Shown here: positions 33,718 to 42,022 of the stretch, piece after piece
Position numbering within the stretch: the first letter of the stretch is position 1
How the letters are laid out: each line of letters begins with the position of its first letter
NCBI RefSeq assembly: GCF_014201315.1
Contig: NZ_JACHDY010000006.1
Coordinates: 124,001 to 188,000, forward strand
DNA length: 64,000 nt
Reading direction: 5' to 3'
DNA from: Edaphobacter lichenicola
Lineage (GTDB): Bacteria > Acidobacteriota > Terriglobia > Terriglobales > Acidobacteriaceae
Notes under the pieces: generated by a model
What the model was told of the DNA's origin: nothing
Database searches by the model: none
Seen by the model: only the letters and a program-made list of their open reading frames with translations
Translations under genes and position numbers: made by a program

Positions 33718-34352
33718 AGGGAGTCCTTGAGAGAGGCGTTATGGCGAGCCCGGATCGTCGCGAGAGCTCGGTAAAGATGGGTCTTGACGGTGCTGATGGG
33801 TAAACCCGTGATGCTGGCGATCTCGGAGAGCTCAAGCTCCTCGAGGAAGCGCAGCAGGAAGACGCTTCGCTGGCGCTCCGAGAGCTCTGCAACGCTCTGC
33901 CACACCAGCGTCATCTGCTCGCTGGCGATCAGGCGTGACTCGAGGGAGCTGTCGCGATGCGGAACGTAGGACGAGATGTCGGATACATCGACGGCCGTAT
34001 CCGAGACCCGCTTCCAGAAGCGGAAACGGTCGGTGCGGGTGTGATCGCGAACCAGGTTCAGCGCAATCCGCATCAGCCAGGTCAGGATCGAGCAGTCGCC
34101 GCGGAAGCTGCTGCGCGCCGACCAGGCTCGAACGAAGGTGTCCTGGGTCAACGTCTGCGCCACATCGCGGTCGCGGATCGAGACCAGATGGAAGCGGAAG
34201 ATCCGCTGCTCATAGGTGGCCACAATCGAGTCCATATCGTCGAGAGGCGTGGCCTGCGCCTGAGCGATGACCGTCTGCCGCGTGATGGAGAGACTATCGG
34301 AGCTGAGAGCTTGTGATGGCATTTGGGAACCGTATTCAGGCTGCTGCGGCAT
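33714..34352 (-). CDS. ECF-type RNA polymerase sigma factor
   Basis: The 212-residue sigma-70-family protein has region 2 (VATYEQRIFRFHLVSIRDRD followed by AQTLTQDTFVRAWSARSSFR) with a FRGDCSILTWLMRIALNLVRD core. Region 4 has LSERQRSVFLLRFLEELELS then a helix-turn-helix TGLPISTVKTHLYRA. No region 3 or SnoaL domain is present. The ATG at 34352 (MPQQPEYG) is preferred over a TTG at 34391. The divergent coaD starts 98 bases away. It pairs with the zinc anti-sigma gene that overlaps it. Confidence 0.9.
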   Translation of the reverse strand: MPQQPEYGSQMPSQALSSDSLSITRQTVIAQAQATPLDDMDSIVATYEQRIFRFHLVSIRDRDVAQTLTQDTFVRAWSARSSFRGDCSILTWLMRIALNLVRDHTRTDRFRFWKRVSDTAVDVSDISSYVPHRDSSLESRLIASEQMTLVWQSVAELSERQRSVFLLRFLEELELSEIASITGLPISTVKTHLYRALATIRARHNASLKDSL

Positions 34353-34449
34353 TGGTTTGCTGTTGAAAGAGACGCCCAAGTGGTCCCCCAAGACTACAGA
34401 ATTGTGGAGATTTATTTTTTACCGGCAAAGCAAGGTATGCTGCTCATGC

Positions 34450-34944
34450 ATGCATACGGTAAAAGCAATTTACCCCGGAACCTTCGATCCACTGACGAAT
34501 GGACACCTCGATCTGATAGCCCGTGGGTCGAAGATCGTGGATGAGTTGGTCGTAGCGATCCTGCGCAACTCCGAGAAGGGGACGCCTCTGTTCACCGTTC
34601 CGGAGCGCGAAGAGATGATCACCGAAGCGACCCGCAGCTTTGGCAACGTCTCGGTAACCACCTTCAACGGTCTCCTGGTCGACTTTGCGCGGCAGCAGGG
34701 TGCCAAGGCTGTCCTCCGGGGCATCCGGGCCATCAGCGACTACGAGTATGAGTTTCAGATGGCGATGATGAACCGGAAGCTCGATCCTGAGCTCGAAACC
34801 CTCTTCATGATGCCGGCAGAAAAGTACACCTACGTCAGTTCAAGACTGATAAAAGGGGTCTTTCAGCTCGGCGGCGACGTTACGGCTCTGGTGCCTCCTC
34901 TGGTCGTCGAGCGCCTAAAGGCCAAGGTTCCGAACCGGCTCTGA
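34450..34944 (+). CDS. coaD: Phosphopantetheine adenylyltransferase
   Basis: The 164-residue enzyme adenylylates 4'-phosphopantetheine to dephospho-CoA. It has the nucleotidyltransferase motif YPGTFDPLTNGHLDLI (8-23), RGIRAISDYEYEFQMAMMN and the C-terminal YTYVSSRLIKGVFQLGGDV, all diagnostic of CoaD. Of two overlapping ATGs (34446 and 34450) only 34450 is in frame. The ribosome site is weak. It is divergent from the sigma operon and stands alone before an aminotransferase gene. Confidence 0.96.
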   Translation: MHTVKAIYPGTFDPLTNGHLDLIARGSKIVDELVVAILRNSEKGTPLFTVPEREEMITEATRSFGNVSVTTFNGLLVDFARQQGAKAVLRGIRAISDYEYEFQMAMMNRKLDPELETLFMMPAEKYTYVSSRLIKGVFQLGGDVTALVPPLVVERLKAKVPNRL

Positions 34945-35000
34945 GGGCCTGAGAAGACTTGCTCCTTTATCTCGCTGGCTAAATCTGCCAAACTAGAGAT

Positions 35001-36197
35001 ATGACCACAGCGACAGCGACGAAGATATTCGCAGACCGTATCGGCCGCATCGAAGTTTCCGCAACCATGGCGATCACAGCCGCAGCGCTTAAGCTCAAGT
35101 CTGAAGGCGTGAATCTCGCGGACTTTGGCGCCGGGGAGCCACATTTCTCCACTCCGCGCCATATCAAGGACGCGGCCATTGAAGCGATCGAGAAGAACTT
35201 CACCCGCTATACCAACGTGGCTGGTATTCCAGAGGTGCGCCAGGCCATCGTCGATCGGCACGCCTGCGACTTTGGCTCGAACTACACTCCCGACGAGTGC
35301 GTCTTCACCACCGGAGGCAAGCTGGCGCTGTTCAATGCGATTCAGGTTCTGGTTGACCATGGGGATGAGGTTATTCTTCCCGTTCCCTACTGGGTCTCTT
35401 TCAAGGACATCATCCAGTACGCGGGCGGCAAAGTCGTTTTGGTAGAGAGTAAAGAAGAAGAGAACTTTCGCATCACGGCGAAGATGATCGAGGCGGCGAT
35501 CACCCCGAAGACCAAGGCGATCATCCTCAATACTCCGTCGAATCCTTCTGGTGCTGTGGTCGCTCCGGAAGATCTCGAAGCTATCGTCCGTCTCGCTCAC
35601 AAGCATGGGATTTATGTGCTGCTCGACGAGTGCTACGTCTACCTGACGTTCACCGGTGAGGTCGTCAGTGGCGGCTCGTTTACCGATTGCAAGGAACATA
35701 TCGTAGTACTGGGCTCACTCTCGAAGACGTATGCGATGACAGGCTGGCGAGCCGGCTTTGCGCTTGGCCCCAAGCCGATCATCGCGGCGATGAGCAAGCT
35801 ACAGTCGCAGAGCACCTCGAACACAGCCAGCATGGTGCAGCGTGCGTCGATCGCCGCACTGACCGGATCGCAGGAGTGCGTCTCAGAGATGCGCGCCGAC
35901 TACATCAAGCTGCGCGATCAGACTCTGGCAGGCTTCAAAACCATCCCGGGTCTGACCTGCACGGTGCCGCAGGGAGCCTTCTATGTGTATCCGAATGTGA
36001 GCAAGTTCATTGGTAAGGGCGGTATCAAGTCGGCGTCAGACCTGGCGGCGAAGCTGCTGAGTGAGGCGCATGTCGTCGTCGTTCCCGGTGAGGCCTTCGG
36101 GACTTCAGAGCATATCCGGCTCTCCTATGCGGTATCGCACGATGTCGTGGATGAAGGCGTAAAGCGAATACGGGATTACTTCGCAACGTTGAGTTAG
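35001..36197 (+). CDS. Class I/II pyridoxal-phosphate aminotransferase (aspartate aminotransferase type)
   Basis: The 398-residue fold-type I aminotransferase has GAGEPHFSTPRHI at the N-terminus, TNVAGIPEVRQAI, PYWVSFKDI, NTPSNPSGAV, LLDECYVYLTF and the Schiff-base lysine K242 in GSLSKTYAMTGWRAGF. The C-terminal arginine is in HIRLSYAVS. This is the AspC/AatA Igamma/Ib-like group, commonly aspartate (or prephenate/aromatic) aminotransferase. It has 56 bases between coaD and its start and ends at a hairpin. Confidence 0.92.
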   Translation: MTTATATKIFADRIGRIEVSATMAITAAALKLKSEGVNLADFGAGEPHFSTPRHIKDAAIEAIEKNFTRYTNVAGIPEVRQAIVDRHACDFGSNYTPDECVFTTGGKLALFNAIQVLVDHGDEVILPVPYWVSFKDIIQYAGGKVVLVESKEEENFRITAKMIEAAITPKTKAIILNTPSNPSGAVVAPEDLEAIVRLAHKHGIYVLLDECYVYLTFTGEVVSGGSFTDCKEHIVVLGSLSKTYAMTGWRAGFALGPKPIIAAMSKLQSQSTSNTASMVQRASIAALTGSQECVSEMRADYIKLRDQTLAGFKTIPGLTCTVPQGAFYVYPNVSKFIGKGGIKSASDLAAKLLSEAHVVVVPGEAFGTSEHIRLSYAVSHDVVDEGVKRIRDYFATLS

Positions 36198-36215
36198 TTG
36201 TTGATCTTGCGTCTG

Positions 36216-36240
36216 GACCGCACTGCTTTACGGTGCGGTC
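36216..36240 (+). terminator. Hairpin after the aminotransferase gene
   Basis: The 8-bp stem gaccgcac (36216-36223) / gtgcggtc (36233-36240) with a 9-base loop is followed by tcttcact, a weak T-rich stretch. Confidence 0.5.
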
Positions 36241-36261
36241 TCTTCACTAAGACGGAGGCTT

Positions 36262-37428
36262 ATGCCCATTGAAGGTAGTAAGACGGAGCAGAGGTTCGCT
36301 CCGGTGATTCTTGCAGGCGGCAGCGGAACACGGTTCTGGCCTCGAAGCCGAAAGGCGCGAGCGAAGCAGGTGCTGGCTCTGGATGGAGAGCGGACCATGA
36401 TTCAGCAGACGGTTGAGCGTCTGACTCCGCTGGTTGACCCTGCCGAAGTGTGGGTGATTACGAATAGCCTCCTTGATGACCTTATCGCCGAGCAGCTTCC
36501 TGAAGTACCTCGCGAGCATATCCTGAGCGAACCTGCGGCGAGAAATACTGCGCCTGCGTGTGCGCTTGCTGCTTTCCTGCTGGAGCCGAGCTCTCCAGAG
36601 ACAGTGATTGGCATCTTTCCGTCGGATCATGTGGTGAAGAATGGGGCGCGATTCGCGGAGGTGATTCGCGCTGGCGTTGCGCTGGCTGCGAGTGGGGAGA
36701 AGATCGTCGTTCTGGGAGTTCCTCCTACGCGGGCTGAGACCGGTTATGGCTACATCGAGTTGGGGGAGACTGTAGATCCTGCGCAGGGTCCTCATTCCGG
36801 AGTTGCAGTTCGTCGCGTCAAGCGGTTTACGGAGAAGCCAAACGCTGAGGTTGCGGAGCAGTTCGTTGCGTCGGGCAACTACGCCTGGAACGGCGGGATC
36901 TTCCTCTGGAGTGCGCGAACTCTGGCGAATGCGATTCGCGAGCACTGTCCTGCGATGGCTCCGTTGCTGGAGAAGATAGCTGTTGCTCATCGCGTTTCGA
37001 AGGAGGAGTTTGAGCGCGTGTTCGCGGAGGTTTATCCGCAGTGCGAGAACATCAGCATCGACTATGCGGTGCTTGAGCCGCGCTCGGCCAAGGGCGAAGC
37101 GGGCGCTGAGATCTACAGTCTTCCTGGCGACTTTGAGTGGAACGATCTGGGCTGCTGGTCTGCGTTGCATGAGCATGCAGCTGGTTGTCCGCCGGAGAGC
37201 GTCTCGCTGACGAATGTGTTTGAGGGCGAAGATCCGCTTTGCATCTCGATCGACTCGAGCGGGAACTACATTCATGCGCCGGGAAAGGTCATCGCTCTGG
37301 TTGGCGTGACGAATCTGGTTGTGGTTCAGACCAAGGATGCTCTGCTGATTACGACTCGCGAACGCTCGCAGGATGTGGGCAAAGTTGTCGCTCAACTGAA
37401 GAGTGCTGGGCGAGAAGACCTGATCTGA
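36262..37428 (+). CDS. manC: Mannose-1-phosphate guanylyltransferase
   Basis: The 388-residue enzyme makes GDP-mannose from GTP and mannose-1-phosphate. It has the nucleotidyltransferase motif ILAGGSGTRFWPRSR near residue 17, EPAARNTAPACALAAF, GIFPSDHVV, ETGYGYIELG, RFTEKP and NAGIF-like YAWNGGIFLW, all diagnostic of ManC. It is the shorter form without the phosphomannose isomerase (type II) C-terminal domain. The phosphohexomutase downstream makes its substrate, so the two form a GDP-mannose module for exopolysaccharide or LPS. Confidence 0.93.
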   Translation: MPIEGSKTEQRFAPVILAGGSGTRFWPRSRKARAKQVLALDGERTMIQQTVERLTPLVDPAEVWVITNSLLDDLIAEQLPEVPREHILSEPAARNTAPACALAAFLLEPSSPETVIGIFPSDHVVKNGARFAEVIRAGVALAASGEKIVVLGVPPTRAETGYGYIELGETVDPAQGPHSGVAVRRVKRFTEKPNAEVAEQFVASGNYAWNGGIFLWSARTLANAIREHCPAMAPLLEKIAVAHRVSKEEFERVFAEVYPQCENISIDYAVLEPRSAKGEAGAEIYSLPGDFEWNDLGCWSALHEHAAGCPPESVSLTNVFEGEDPLCISIDSSGNYIHAPGKVIALVGVTNLVVVQTKDALLITTRERSQDVGKVVAQLKSAGREDLI

Positions 37429-37533
37429 AGTTCGTTTCTTCGTTCACCTTTCGTCTTCATTTTCTTCTTGTCTTCCTTTCTTTTCGCTGTTGCGGTTGCT
37501 GCATCAATCCATTCAGGAAAAATCGAAGAAACT

Positions 37534-38982
37534 ATGGCAGAGACAGTTGTAAAGTTTGGCACGGACGGCTGGCGGGGCATTATTGCGGATGACTTTACCT
37601 ATGCGAACGTTCGGGTTGCGGCGTCTGCGATCGCGAACTACGTTTTAGCGCAGGAGGATGCGGCGGCCGGGGTGTGTATCGCTTACGATACGCGGTTCGG
37701 CTCGCACTCCTTCGCGAAGGTTGTGGCCGAGGTGCTTGCCGGGGCTGGCATCCCGGTGGCGATGGCTGCGGAGATTACGCCTACTCCTGCGCTCTCGTAT
37801 GCGGTGCGCGAGCGCAAGGCGGCGGGTGGGGTGATGATCACCTCGAGCCATAATCCGGCGGAGTGGAACGGGGTGAAGTACAAGGCCAGCTATGGCGGCT
37901 CGGGCAAGCCTTCGATCATGGCGGCGATTGAGAGCTATCTCGACAAGCCGCTGGCGAAGGCTGCGAAGGCTGCTTCGATCGAGACGGCCGACTTCAATAC
38001 GGACTACGTCGCTGCGATCGCGCGCTTTGTCGATCTCGATGCGATTCGTGCCTCGGGATATAAGTTTTTGATCGATTGCATGTACGGTGCGGGACGCGGT
38101 GTGGTCGCTGGGATCTTTACGAAGGCTGGGATTCCTTTCGTCGAGATTCGCAACGAGATCAATCCGGCGTTTCCTGGGATCAATCCTGAGCCGATTCTGC
38201 CGCACATCAGGGCTGCGCAGGTTGCTGTGGTTGCGGAGCAGTGCGATGCGGGGCTGATCACGGATGGGGATGCGGACCGGATCGGTGCGGTGGATGAGCA
38301 TGGCAACGTGGTGGATGCGCACAAGATCTTTGCGGTGCTTCTGAAGTGGCTGCTGGAGCGAAAGAAGTGGCCGGGCGATGTGACGCGCGCCTTCAACACG
38401 ACGAAGATGCTGGACCGGATCTGCGCGAAGTACGGGCGGCGGCTGCATGAGCATGGGATCGGGTTCAAGTATGTGTGCGACCTGATGCTCGAGCAGGAGA
38501 TTCTGATTGGCGGCGAGGAGTCGGGCGGCATTGGCATCAGCCGGCATCTGCCGGAGCGGGATGGGATGCTGAACTCGCTTTTGCTTGCCAACGTGATGGC
38601 GGATGAGAAGAAGACGCTCGGGCAGCTCGTCGCTGCGTTACAGGAGGAGTTTGGCGAACACCAGTATGGACGCATCGATATGCATATCGATGAGGAGTTG
38701 AAGCTGTCTGCGATTGCAAGGGCGAAGGCTTTGAAGGATGCGGCTGGCGCGGACTTTGCGGGGTTGAAGGTGCTTCGGGTGGAGACGCTGGATGGGATCA
38801 AGTTCTTTCTGGAGAATCCTGACTGTGCGGGCAAGCCCAATGCGGCGGAGACGTGGCTGCTGCTTCGCGCTTCGGGGACGGAGCCGTTGCTGCGGGTGTA
38901 CTGCGAGAGCTGTTCGGTAGAGTCGGTGGAGCGGGTGCTGGCGGCGGCGAAGACGTTTGTTCTTGAGGGACGTGGGGCTTGA
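37534..38982 (+). CDS. Phosphoglucomutase/phosphomannomutase
   Basis: The 482-residue alpha-D-phosphohexomutase starts at the ATG at 37534 (MAETVVKFGTDGWRG). It has the phosphoserine loop TSSHNPAEWNG with S105, the metal loop DGDADRIGAVD, the sugar loop GGEESGG and the phosphate loop RASGTEP. It interconverts hexose-6- and hexose-1-phosphate. Next to manC it most likely supplies mannose-1-phosphate. The pyrimidine-rich leader of about 100 bases between manC and this gene may slow readthrough. Its stop overlaps the next gene's TTG start. Confidence 0.93.
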   Translation: MAETVVKFGTDGWRGIIADDFTYANVRVAASAIANYVLAQEDAAAGVCIAYDTRFGSHSFAKVVAEVLAGAGIPVAMAAEITPTPALSYAVRERKAAGGVMITSSHNPAEWNGVKYKASYGGSGKPSIMAAIESYLDKPLAKAAKAASIETADFNTDYVAAIARFVDLDAIRASGYKFLIDCMYGAGRGVVAGIFTKAGIPFVEIRNEINPAFPGINPEPILPHIRAAQVAVVAEQCDAGLITDGDADRIGAVDEHGNVVDAHKIFAVLLKWLLERKKWPGDVTRAFNTTKMLDRICAKYGRRLHEHGIGFKYVCDLMLEQEILIGGEESGGIGISRHLPERDGMLNSLLLANVMADEKKTLGQLVAALQEEFGEHQYGRIDMHIDEELKLSAIARAKALKDAAGADFAGLKVLRVETLDGIKFFLENPDCAGKPNAAETWLLLRASGTEPLLRVYCESCSVESVERVLAAAKTFVLEGRGA

Positions 38983-39644
38983 GCGCAGAGGTCTGCTTGA
39001 AGGTGAACGGCATCCTGTTCGATATGGATGGGGTGCTGGTGAGCTCGATTGGGTCGGTGGTGCGTTGCTGGCGGCAGTGGGCGGAGCACTATGGGATTCC
39101 CAACGCGGAGATCTTCATGGTGCCGCATGGGATGCGTGCGATCGAGATTGTGAAGTCGCTGGTTCCGGAGATCGATCCCGAGGAGGGTCTGCGGTATATC
39201 GAGGATCTGGAGATGAACGATGTGGCGGACCTGGTGGTGCTGCCGGGGGTGAAGGCGCTGCTGGAGAGTCTGCCGGCGGAGCGGTGGGCGATTGTGACCT
39301 CGGCGACGCGCAGGCTGCTGCTGGGACGTTTGAAGGCGGCTGGACTGCCGGTGCCGGAGCGGATTATCAGTGCGGATATGGTGGAGCGGGGGAAGCCCGA
39401 CCCGGAGCCTTACCGGCGCGGCGCTGAGTTGCTGGGACTGCGGCCTGAGGATTGCCTGGTGGTGGAGGATGCTCCTTCGGGCGTTGACGCCGGGCTGGCG
39501 GCTGGGTGCCGGGTAGTGGGTGTAGCTGGGACGCATACCGTAGAGGATCTGAAGGGGGCGCAGTGGGTTGTTGGGTCGCTGGAGGGGGTTTCGGTGGGCG
39601 CGGACGCAGGTGGGCTTGAGGTGAGGTTTACTCGGGTGGGCTGA
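38979..39644 (+). CDS. HAD-family sugar phosphatase-like hydrolase
   Basis: The 221-residue HAD-superfamily protein has ILFDMDGVLVSS with D15/D17, TSATRRLLLGRLKAAG (Thr/Ser motif II), ERGKPDPEPYRRG with motif III Lys, and VVEDAPSGVDAGLAAG as motif IV. The small helical cap fits the subfamily I phosphatase/beta-phosphoglucomutase-like group. The start is TTG, overlapping the preceding TGA (TTGA); a GTG at 39003 is possible. Co-translation with the mutase suggests a sugar-phosphate substrate. Confidence 0.88.
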   Translation: MSAEVCLKVNGILFDMDGVLVSSIGSVVRCWRQWAEHYGIPNAEIFMVPHGMRAIEIVKSLVPEIDPEEGLRYIEDLEMNDVADLVVLPGVKALLESLPAERWAIVTSATRRLLLGRLKAAGLPVPERIISADMVERGKPDPEPYRRGAELLGLRPEDCLVVEDAPSGVDAGLAAGCRVVGVAGTHTVEDLKGAQWVVGSLEGVSVGADAGGLEVRFTRVG

Positions 39645-39710
39645 GGCTGACGGCTGCTGGGCCTGTCGCCTGCATGATGTCTCCGTCAACGTCTTGTCTC
39701 CTCTCTCTCC

Positions 39711-39952
39711 GGGGCGGGGGGGACCCCCCCTCCTATTACCGGGGTGTAAGCTACTTATTTTCAATAGCTTAGGCGACCTATATTGCCTGTAAATACGAGA
39801 TAACAAAGGACTTGCCTGCAGATTACTGCAAAAAAAAGGGGTTACGGCTGATTGTTCACTTTAAACGCGAAAACTCCACGGGATTAGTGGAGTTTTGTTC
39901 CTTTGCTTCAAGTATAGAGGTTTGGGGGTAACTGATACGCCACGGATATGTC
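39711..39952 (-). repeat. Conserved non-coding element, copy B (opposite orientation)
   Basis: Read on the minus strand this site repeats copy A of 32315-32550 with diverged sequence. The hairpin aaaactccac / gtggagtttt (39870-39896 on plus) carries four compensatory base-pair changes relative to copy A while the loop word TAATCC is kept. The second hairpin (TGCAG-TAAT-CTGCA) is retained with T-G pairs on the 5' side. The end is again GGTAATAGG followed by a G-run and a C-run (39711-39740). It lies between the 3' ends of the HAD gene and the 40018 gene. Confidence 0.75.
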
Positions 39953-40017
39953 GTTGAATACGCTTGCTTTATGTGGTTCAGGGGGTTGACAGCGTTTTTT
40001 TGGCCCGTTTTATGTCT

Positions 40018-40368
40018 CTACCAGTGGATGGTGGGGGTGAAGAGGTAGTGGGTTTCGAGGAAGGAGGCGAGGGGGTAGAGGAGGAGCATGATGCCGGTGG
40101 CCCAGTAGAAGAGTTGCAGGGGGAGGGTGGAGGAGAGGGATGGGTGGGGGAGGGGCTCTGCTTCGCGGAAGAGGAGGGCGCCGATAAGTGAGATACCGGC
40201 GGAGAAGGCCAGGAGGAGGAGCGAGTCCAGAATGCGGTCATCCAACTCTTGATGGGGCTGAGGGAGGAGGTGGGGGTCTTCGAGGGGGAAGAAGACGGTG
40301 TGGAAGACCATGAGGAGGGAGAGAAGGCAGAGGAGAAGGGCTACGGGTTTGGCTAGTTCGAGCAACAT
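40018..40368 (-). CDS. Small membrane protein of unknown function
   Basis: The 116-residue protein has three predicted membrane helices (about 5-28, 48-68 and 84-104). A Pro/His-rich loop after helix 1 (FPLEDPHLLPQPHQEL) contains an acidic patch. The C-terminus is short (HYLFTPTIHW). The start ATG is at 40368. I do not recognise the family. It is a single gene that faces the HAD gene across the conserved element B. Confidence 0.66.
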   Translation of the reverse strand: MLLELAKPVALLLCLLSLLMVFHTVFFPLEDPHLLPQPHQELDDRILDSLLLLAFSAGISLIGALLFREAEPLPHPSLSSTLPLQLFYWATGIMLLLYPLASFLETHYLFTPTIHW

Positions 40369-40580
40369 GCTTCTGCTCCCTTGGGTGGGATCAGTTTACT
40401 GCTTTTGGAAGGTTGGTGGTCCTCAGGGTATGTGGAGCGTCGGAGGGAACAGTGGTCTCTCCACTGCGTGTTCGCGATGGGCTGCGAACAGCTTCGGTCG
40501 CGATTTTTGTGGGGAAGAGCGGGAAGGAGTGGAGTGTTTGAGTTGGAAGGTTCGAACGGTATGGGTGGGTGGAGTGTGTC

Positions 40581-40772
40581 GGGATCCTTCACTTCGTTCA
40601 GGATGACGGCGAAGAGCAGACAACAGCAACTGCAACTGCAACGGCAACCGCAGATCCCCTTCGGGGATGACAACAAGAATTGCAATTGCAAGTGCAAGTG
40701 CAAAGGCGAAATACAGGGATCCTTCGACTGCGTGACTCACAAAGTGCCGTGAGTCACTTCGCTCAGGATGAC
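40581..40772. repeat. GGATCCTTC...CAGGATGACG repeats with hairpins and a 6-bp microsatellite
   Basis: Two related units start GGATCCTTC and end TCAGGATGACG (40582-40608 and 40717-40772). The second contains a 9-bp inverted repeat gtgactcac (40732-40740) / gtgagtcac (40749-40757). Between them lie TGCAAC/TGCAAG six-base repeats (about 40623-40712) and an atcccc-ttc-ggggat hairpin. Nothing else is visible in the gap 40369-40867. Confidence 0.7.
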
Positions 40773-40867
40773 GATGTTATGGGATGGCGGTGTCGTGGGT
40801 GGTGGTGTTGACGGGTGGGGTTAATGGAGCGAAAAAAGGTGCGGAGGGAAGGATAGGAGCGAATTGA

Positions 40868-41548
40868 TTATTGGCGCAGGAGTAGGGACTCTACGCGGTG
40901 GAGGTCTTCTTCGGTGTCGACTCCGATGGTGTCGAAGTCGGTGGGCTCTACGTAGATGGGGATGTTGTTTTCCAGGAAGCGGAGTTGCTCGAGGCGTTCG
41001 GTTTGCTCGAGGAGACTGGGGGGTAGGGTGGGGAAGCGCTCGAGGGTGGCCTTGCGGTAGGCGTAGAGGCCGATGTGCTTCCAATACTCAGGAGCTACTC
41101 CGTCGTGGGCTTGTCTGTCATGATTTTGTCCATAGCGGGCTTGTCCATCGCGATCGAAGGGGATGGTGGCTCGGGAGAAGTAGAGGGCGCGGCCGTCGGC
41201 AGCGGTGACTACCTTTACGGCGTTGGGGTTGGTGATGTTTTCGGGGGTGCAGAGGACTTTGAGGGTGGAGACTTCGACGTGGTGGTGGGTGAAGGGGCGG
41301 AGGAGTGCGGTGATGTGTTCGGGTTTGAGCAGGGGTTCGTCGCCCTGGATGTTGACGTAGATGTCGGCGTGGTGGTGGCGGGCGACGGCGTGGACGCGGT
41401 CGGTGCCGCTGGGGAGGTCGGGCGAGGTGAGCTGGACGGGCCAGTGGTTGCGGTGGCAGAGCTCGGCTACTTCGTCGGAGTCGGTGGCGATGAGGACGCG
41501 ATCGAGCTGGGGGCAGGCGCTGGCGGCCTCGTAGACCCAGGCGAGCAT
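40868..41548 (-). CDS. kdsB: 3-deoxy-manno-octulosonate cytidylyltransferase, true start uncertain
   Basis: KdsB activates Kdo as CMP-Kdo for lipopolysaccharide. SGTDRVHAVA, YVNIQGDEPLL, KHIGLYAYRK and DFDTIGVDTEEDL are diagnostic. The first in-frame ATG (41548) lies after the essential nucleotide loop. The same frame continues upstream and encodes IPARLASTRLSRKVL and GRPMLAWV up to at least 41638, so the protein must begin earlier. Yet there is no ATG, GTG or TTG in that frame back to a TAG at about 41764. The upstream part contains 21-bp repeats in frame. About ten residues (QARYGQNHDRQAH) are also inserted before YWKHIG. Either a rare start codon is used or there is a frameshift. Confidence 0.85.
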   Translation of the reverse strand: MLAWVYEAASACPQLDRVLIATDSDEVAELCHRNHWPVQLTSPDLPSGTDRVHAVARHHHADIYVNIQGDEPLLKPEHITALLRPFTHHHVEVSTLKVLCTPENITNPNAVKVVTAADGRALYFSRATIPFDRDGQARYGQNHDRQAHDGVAPEYWKHIGLYAYRKATLERFPTLPPSLLEQTERLEQLRFLENNIPIYVEPTDFDTIGVDTEEDLHRVESLLLRQ

Positions 41549-41647
41549 GGGGCGTCCGGCGATGTTGCGGAGGACCTTGCGGGACAGGCGCGTGGAGGCG
41601 AGGCGGGCGGGGATGACGCCGAGGATGATCGGCTTCTTGCTTTGGCC

Positions 41648-41710
41648 GGTCTGCTGATCGCGGTCCCTGGCCTGCTGATCGCGGTCGCTGGACGACTTTT
41701 CGCTGTGGCC
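41648..41710. repeat. Three 21-bp tandem repeats in the 5' part of kdsB
   Basis: Units at 41648-41668, 41669-41689 and 41690-41710 share GG-CTGCTGATCGCGGTC (third copy diverged). They are multiples of three and in the kdsB frame read RDRDQQT, SDRDQQA and a diverged seven-residue unit. Confidence 0.75.
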
Positions 41711-41802
41711 GGAATCAAGTATGATTGGAGATGGCTGTGCCGTGGCGATGGTTCTCTCTGACTACAGAGGAGTTTTGTGCCGGCATACCCCTTACACACA
41801 TC

Positions 41803-41879
41803 GGCGGTGTAGCTCAGATGGTTAGAGCGACGGACTCATAACCCGTAGGTCGACAGTTCGATTCTGTCCACCGCCACCA
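41803..41879 (+). tRNA. tRNA-Met (anticodon CAT)
   Basis: The 77-base cloverleaf has the acceptor stem ggcggtg / caccgcc, D-arm with agctcagatggttagagc, anticodon loop ctcataa (CAT at 41837-41839), T-arm with gttcgattc and an encoded CCA end. The pairing acgga/cccgt in the anticodon stem has one A-C mismatch at its loop end. It lacks the unpaired first position of initiator tRNA, so it is elongator Met or, less likely, lysidine-modified Ile(CAT). It is divergent from kdsB. Confidence 0.95.
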
Positions 41880-42022
41880 AAGTGTTATAGCGACTGCAGG
41901 CGCACTCTGTATGGATCGAGAGTATCATTTTGTCTATATTGTTTTGCCTGCGGGATCATTTCGCCTGCGGGTGCGTCTAACCGGTATTGCGCCGGGAACA
42001 CCCCTTGGAGTCGCTCCGAACT

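Noticed and set aside
38004..39806. Minus-strand frame of 600 codons across phosphohexomutase and HAD genes
   Set aside because: Ser/Arg/Pro/His-rich composition and overlap with two well-identified genes on the other strand.
40381..40752. Frame of 123 codons with a Cys/Lys repeat tail
   Set aside because: The NCNCKCKCK-like tail is a translation of the TGCAAC/TGCAAG microsatellite; the start lies inside intergenic repeats.
41931..41980. Repeated GCCTGCGGG words between tRNA-Met and the S41 gene
   Set aside because: Only two short copies; too weak to call a repeat element.
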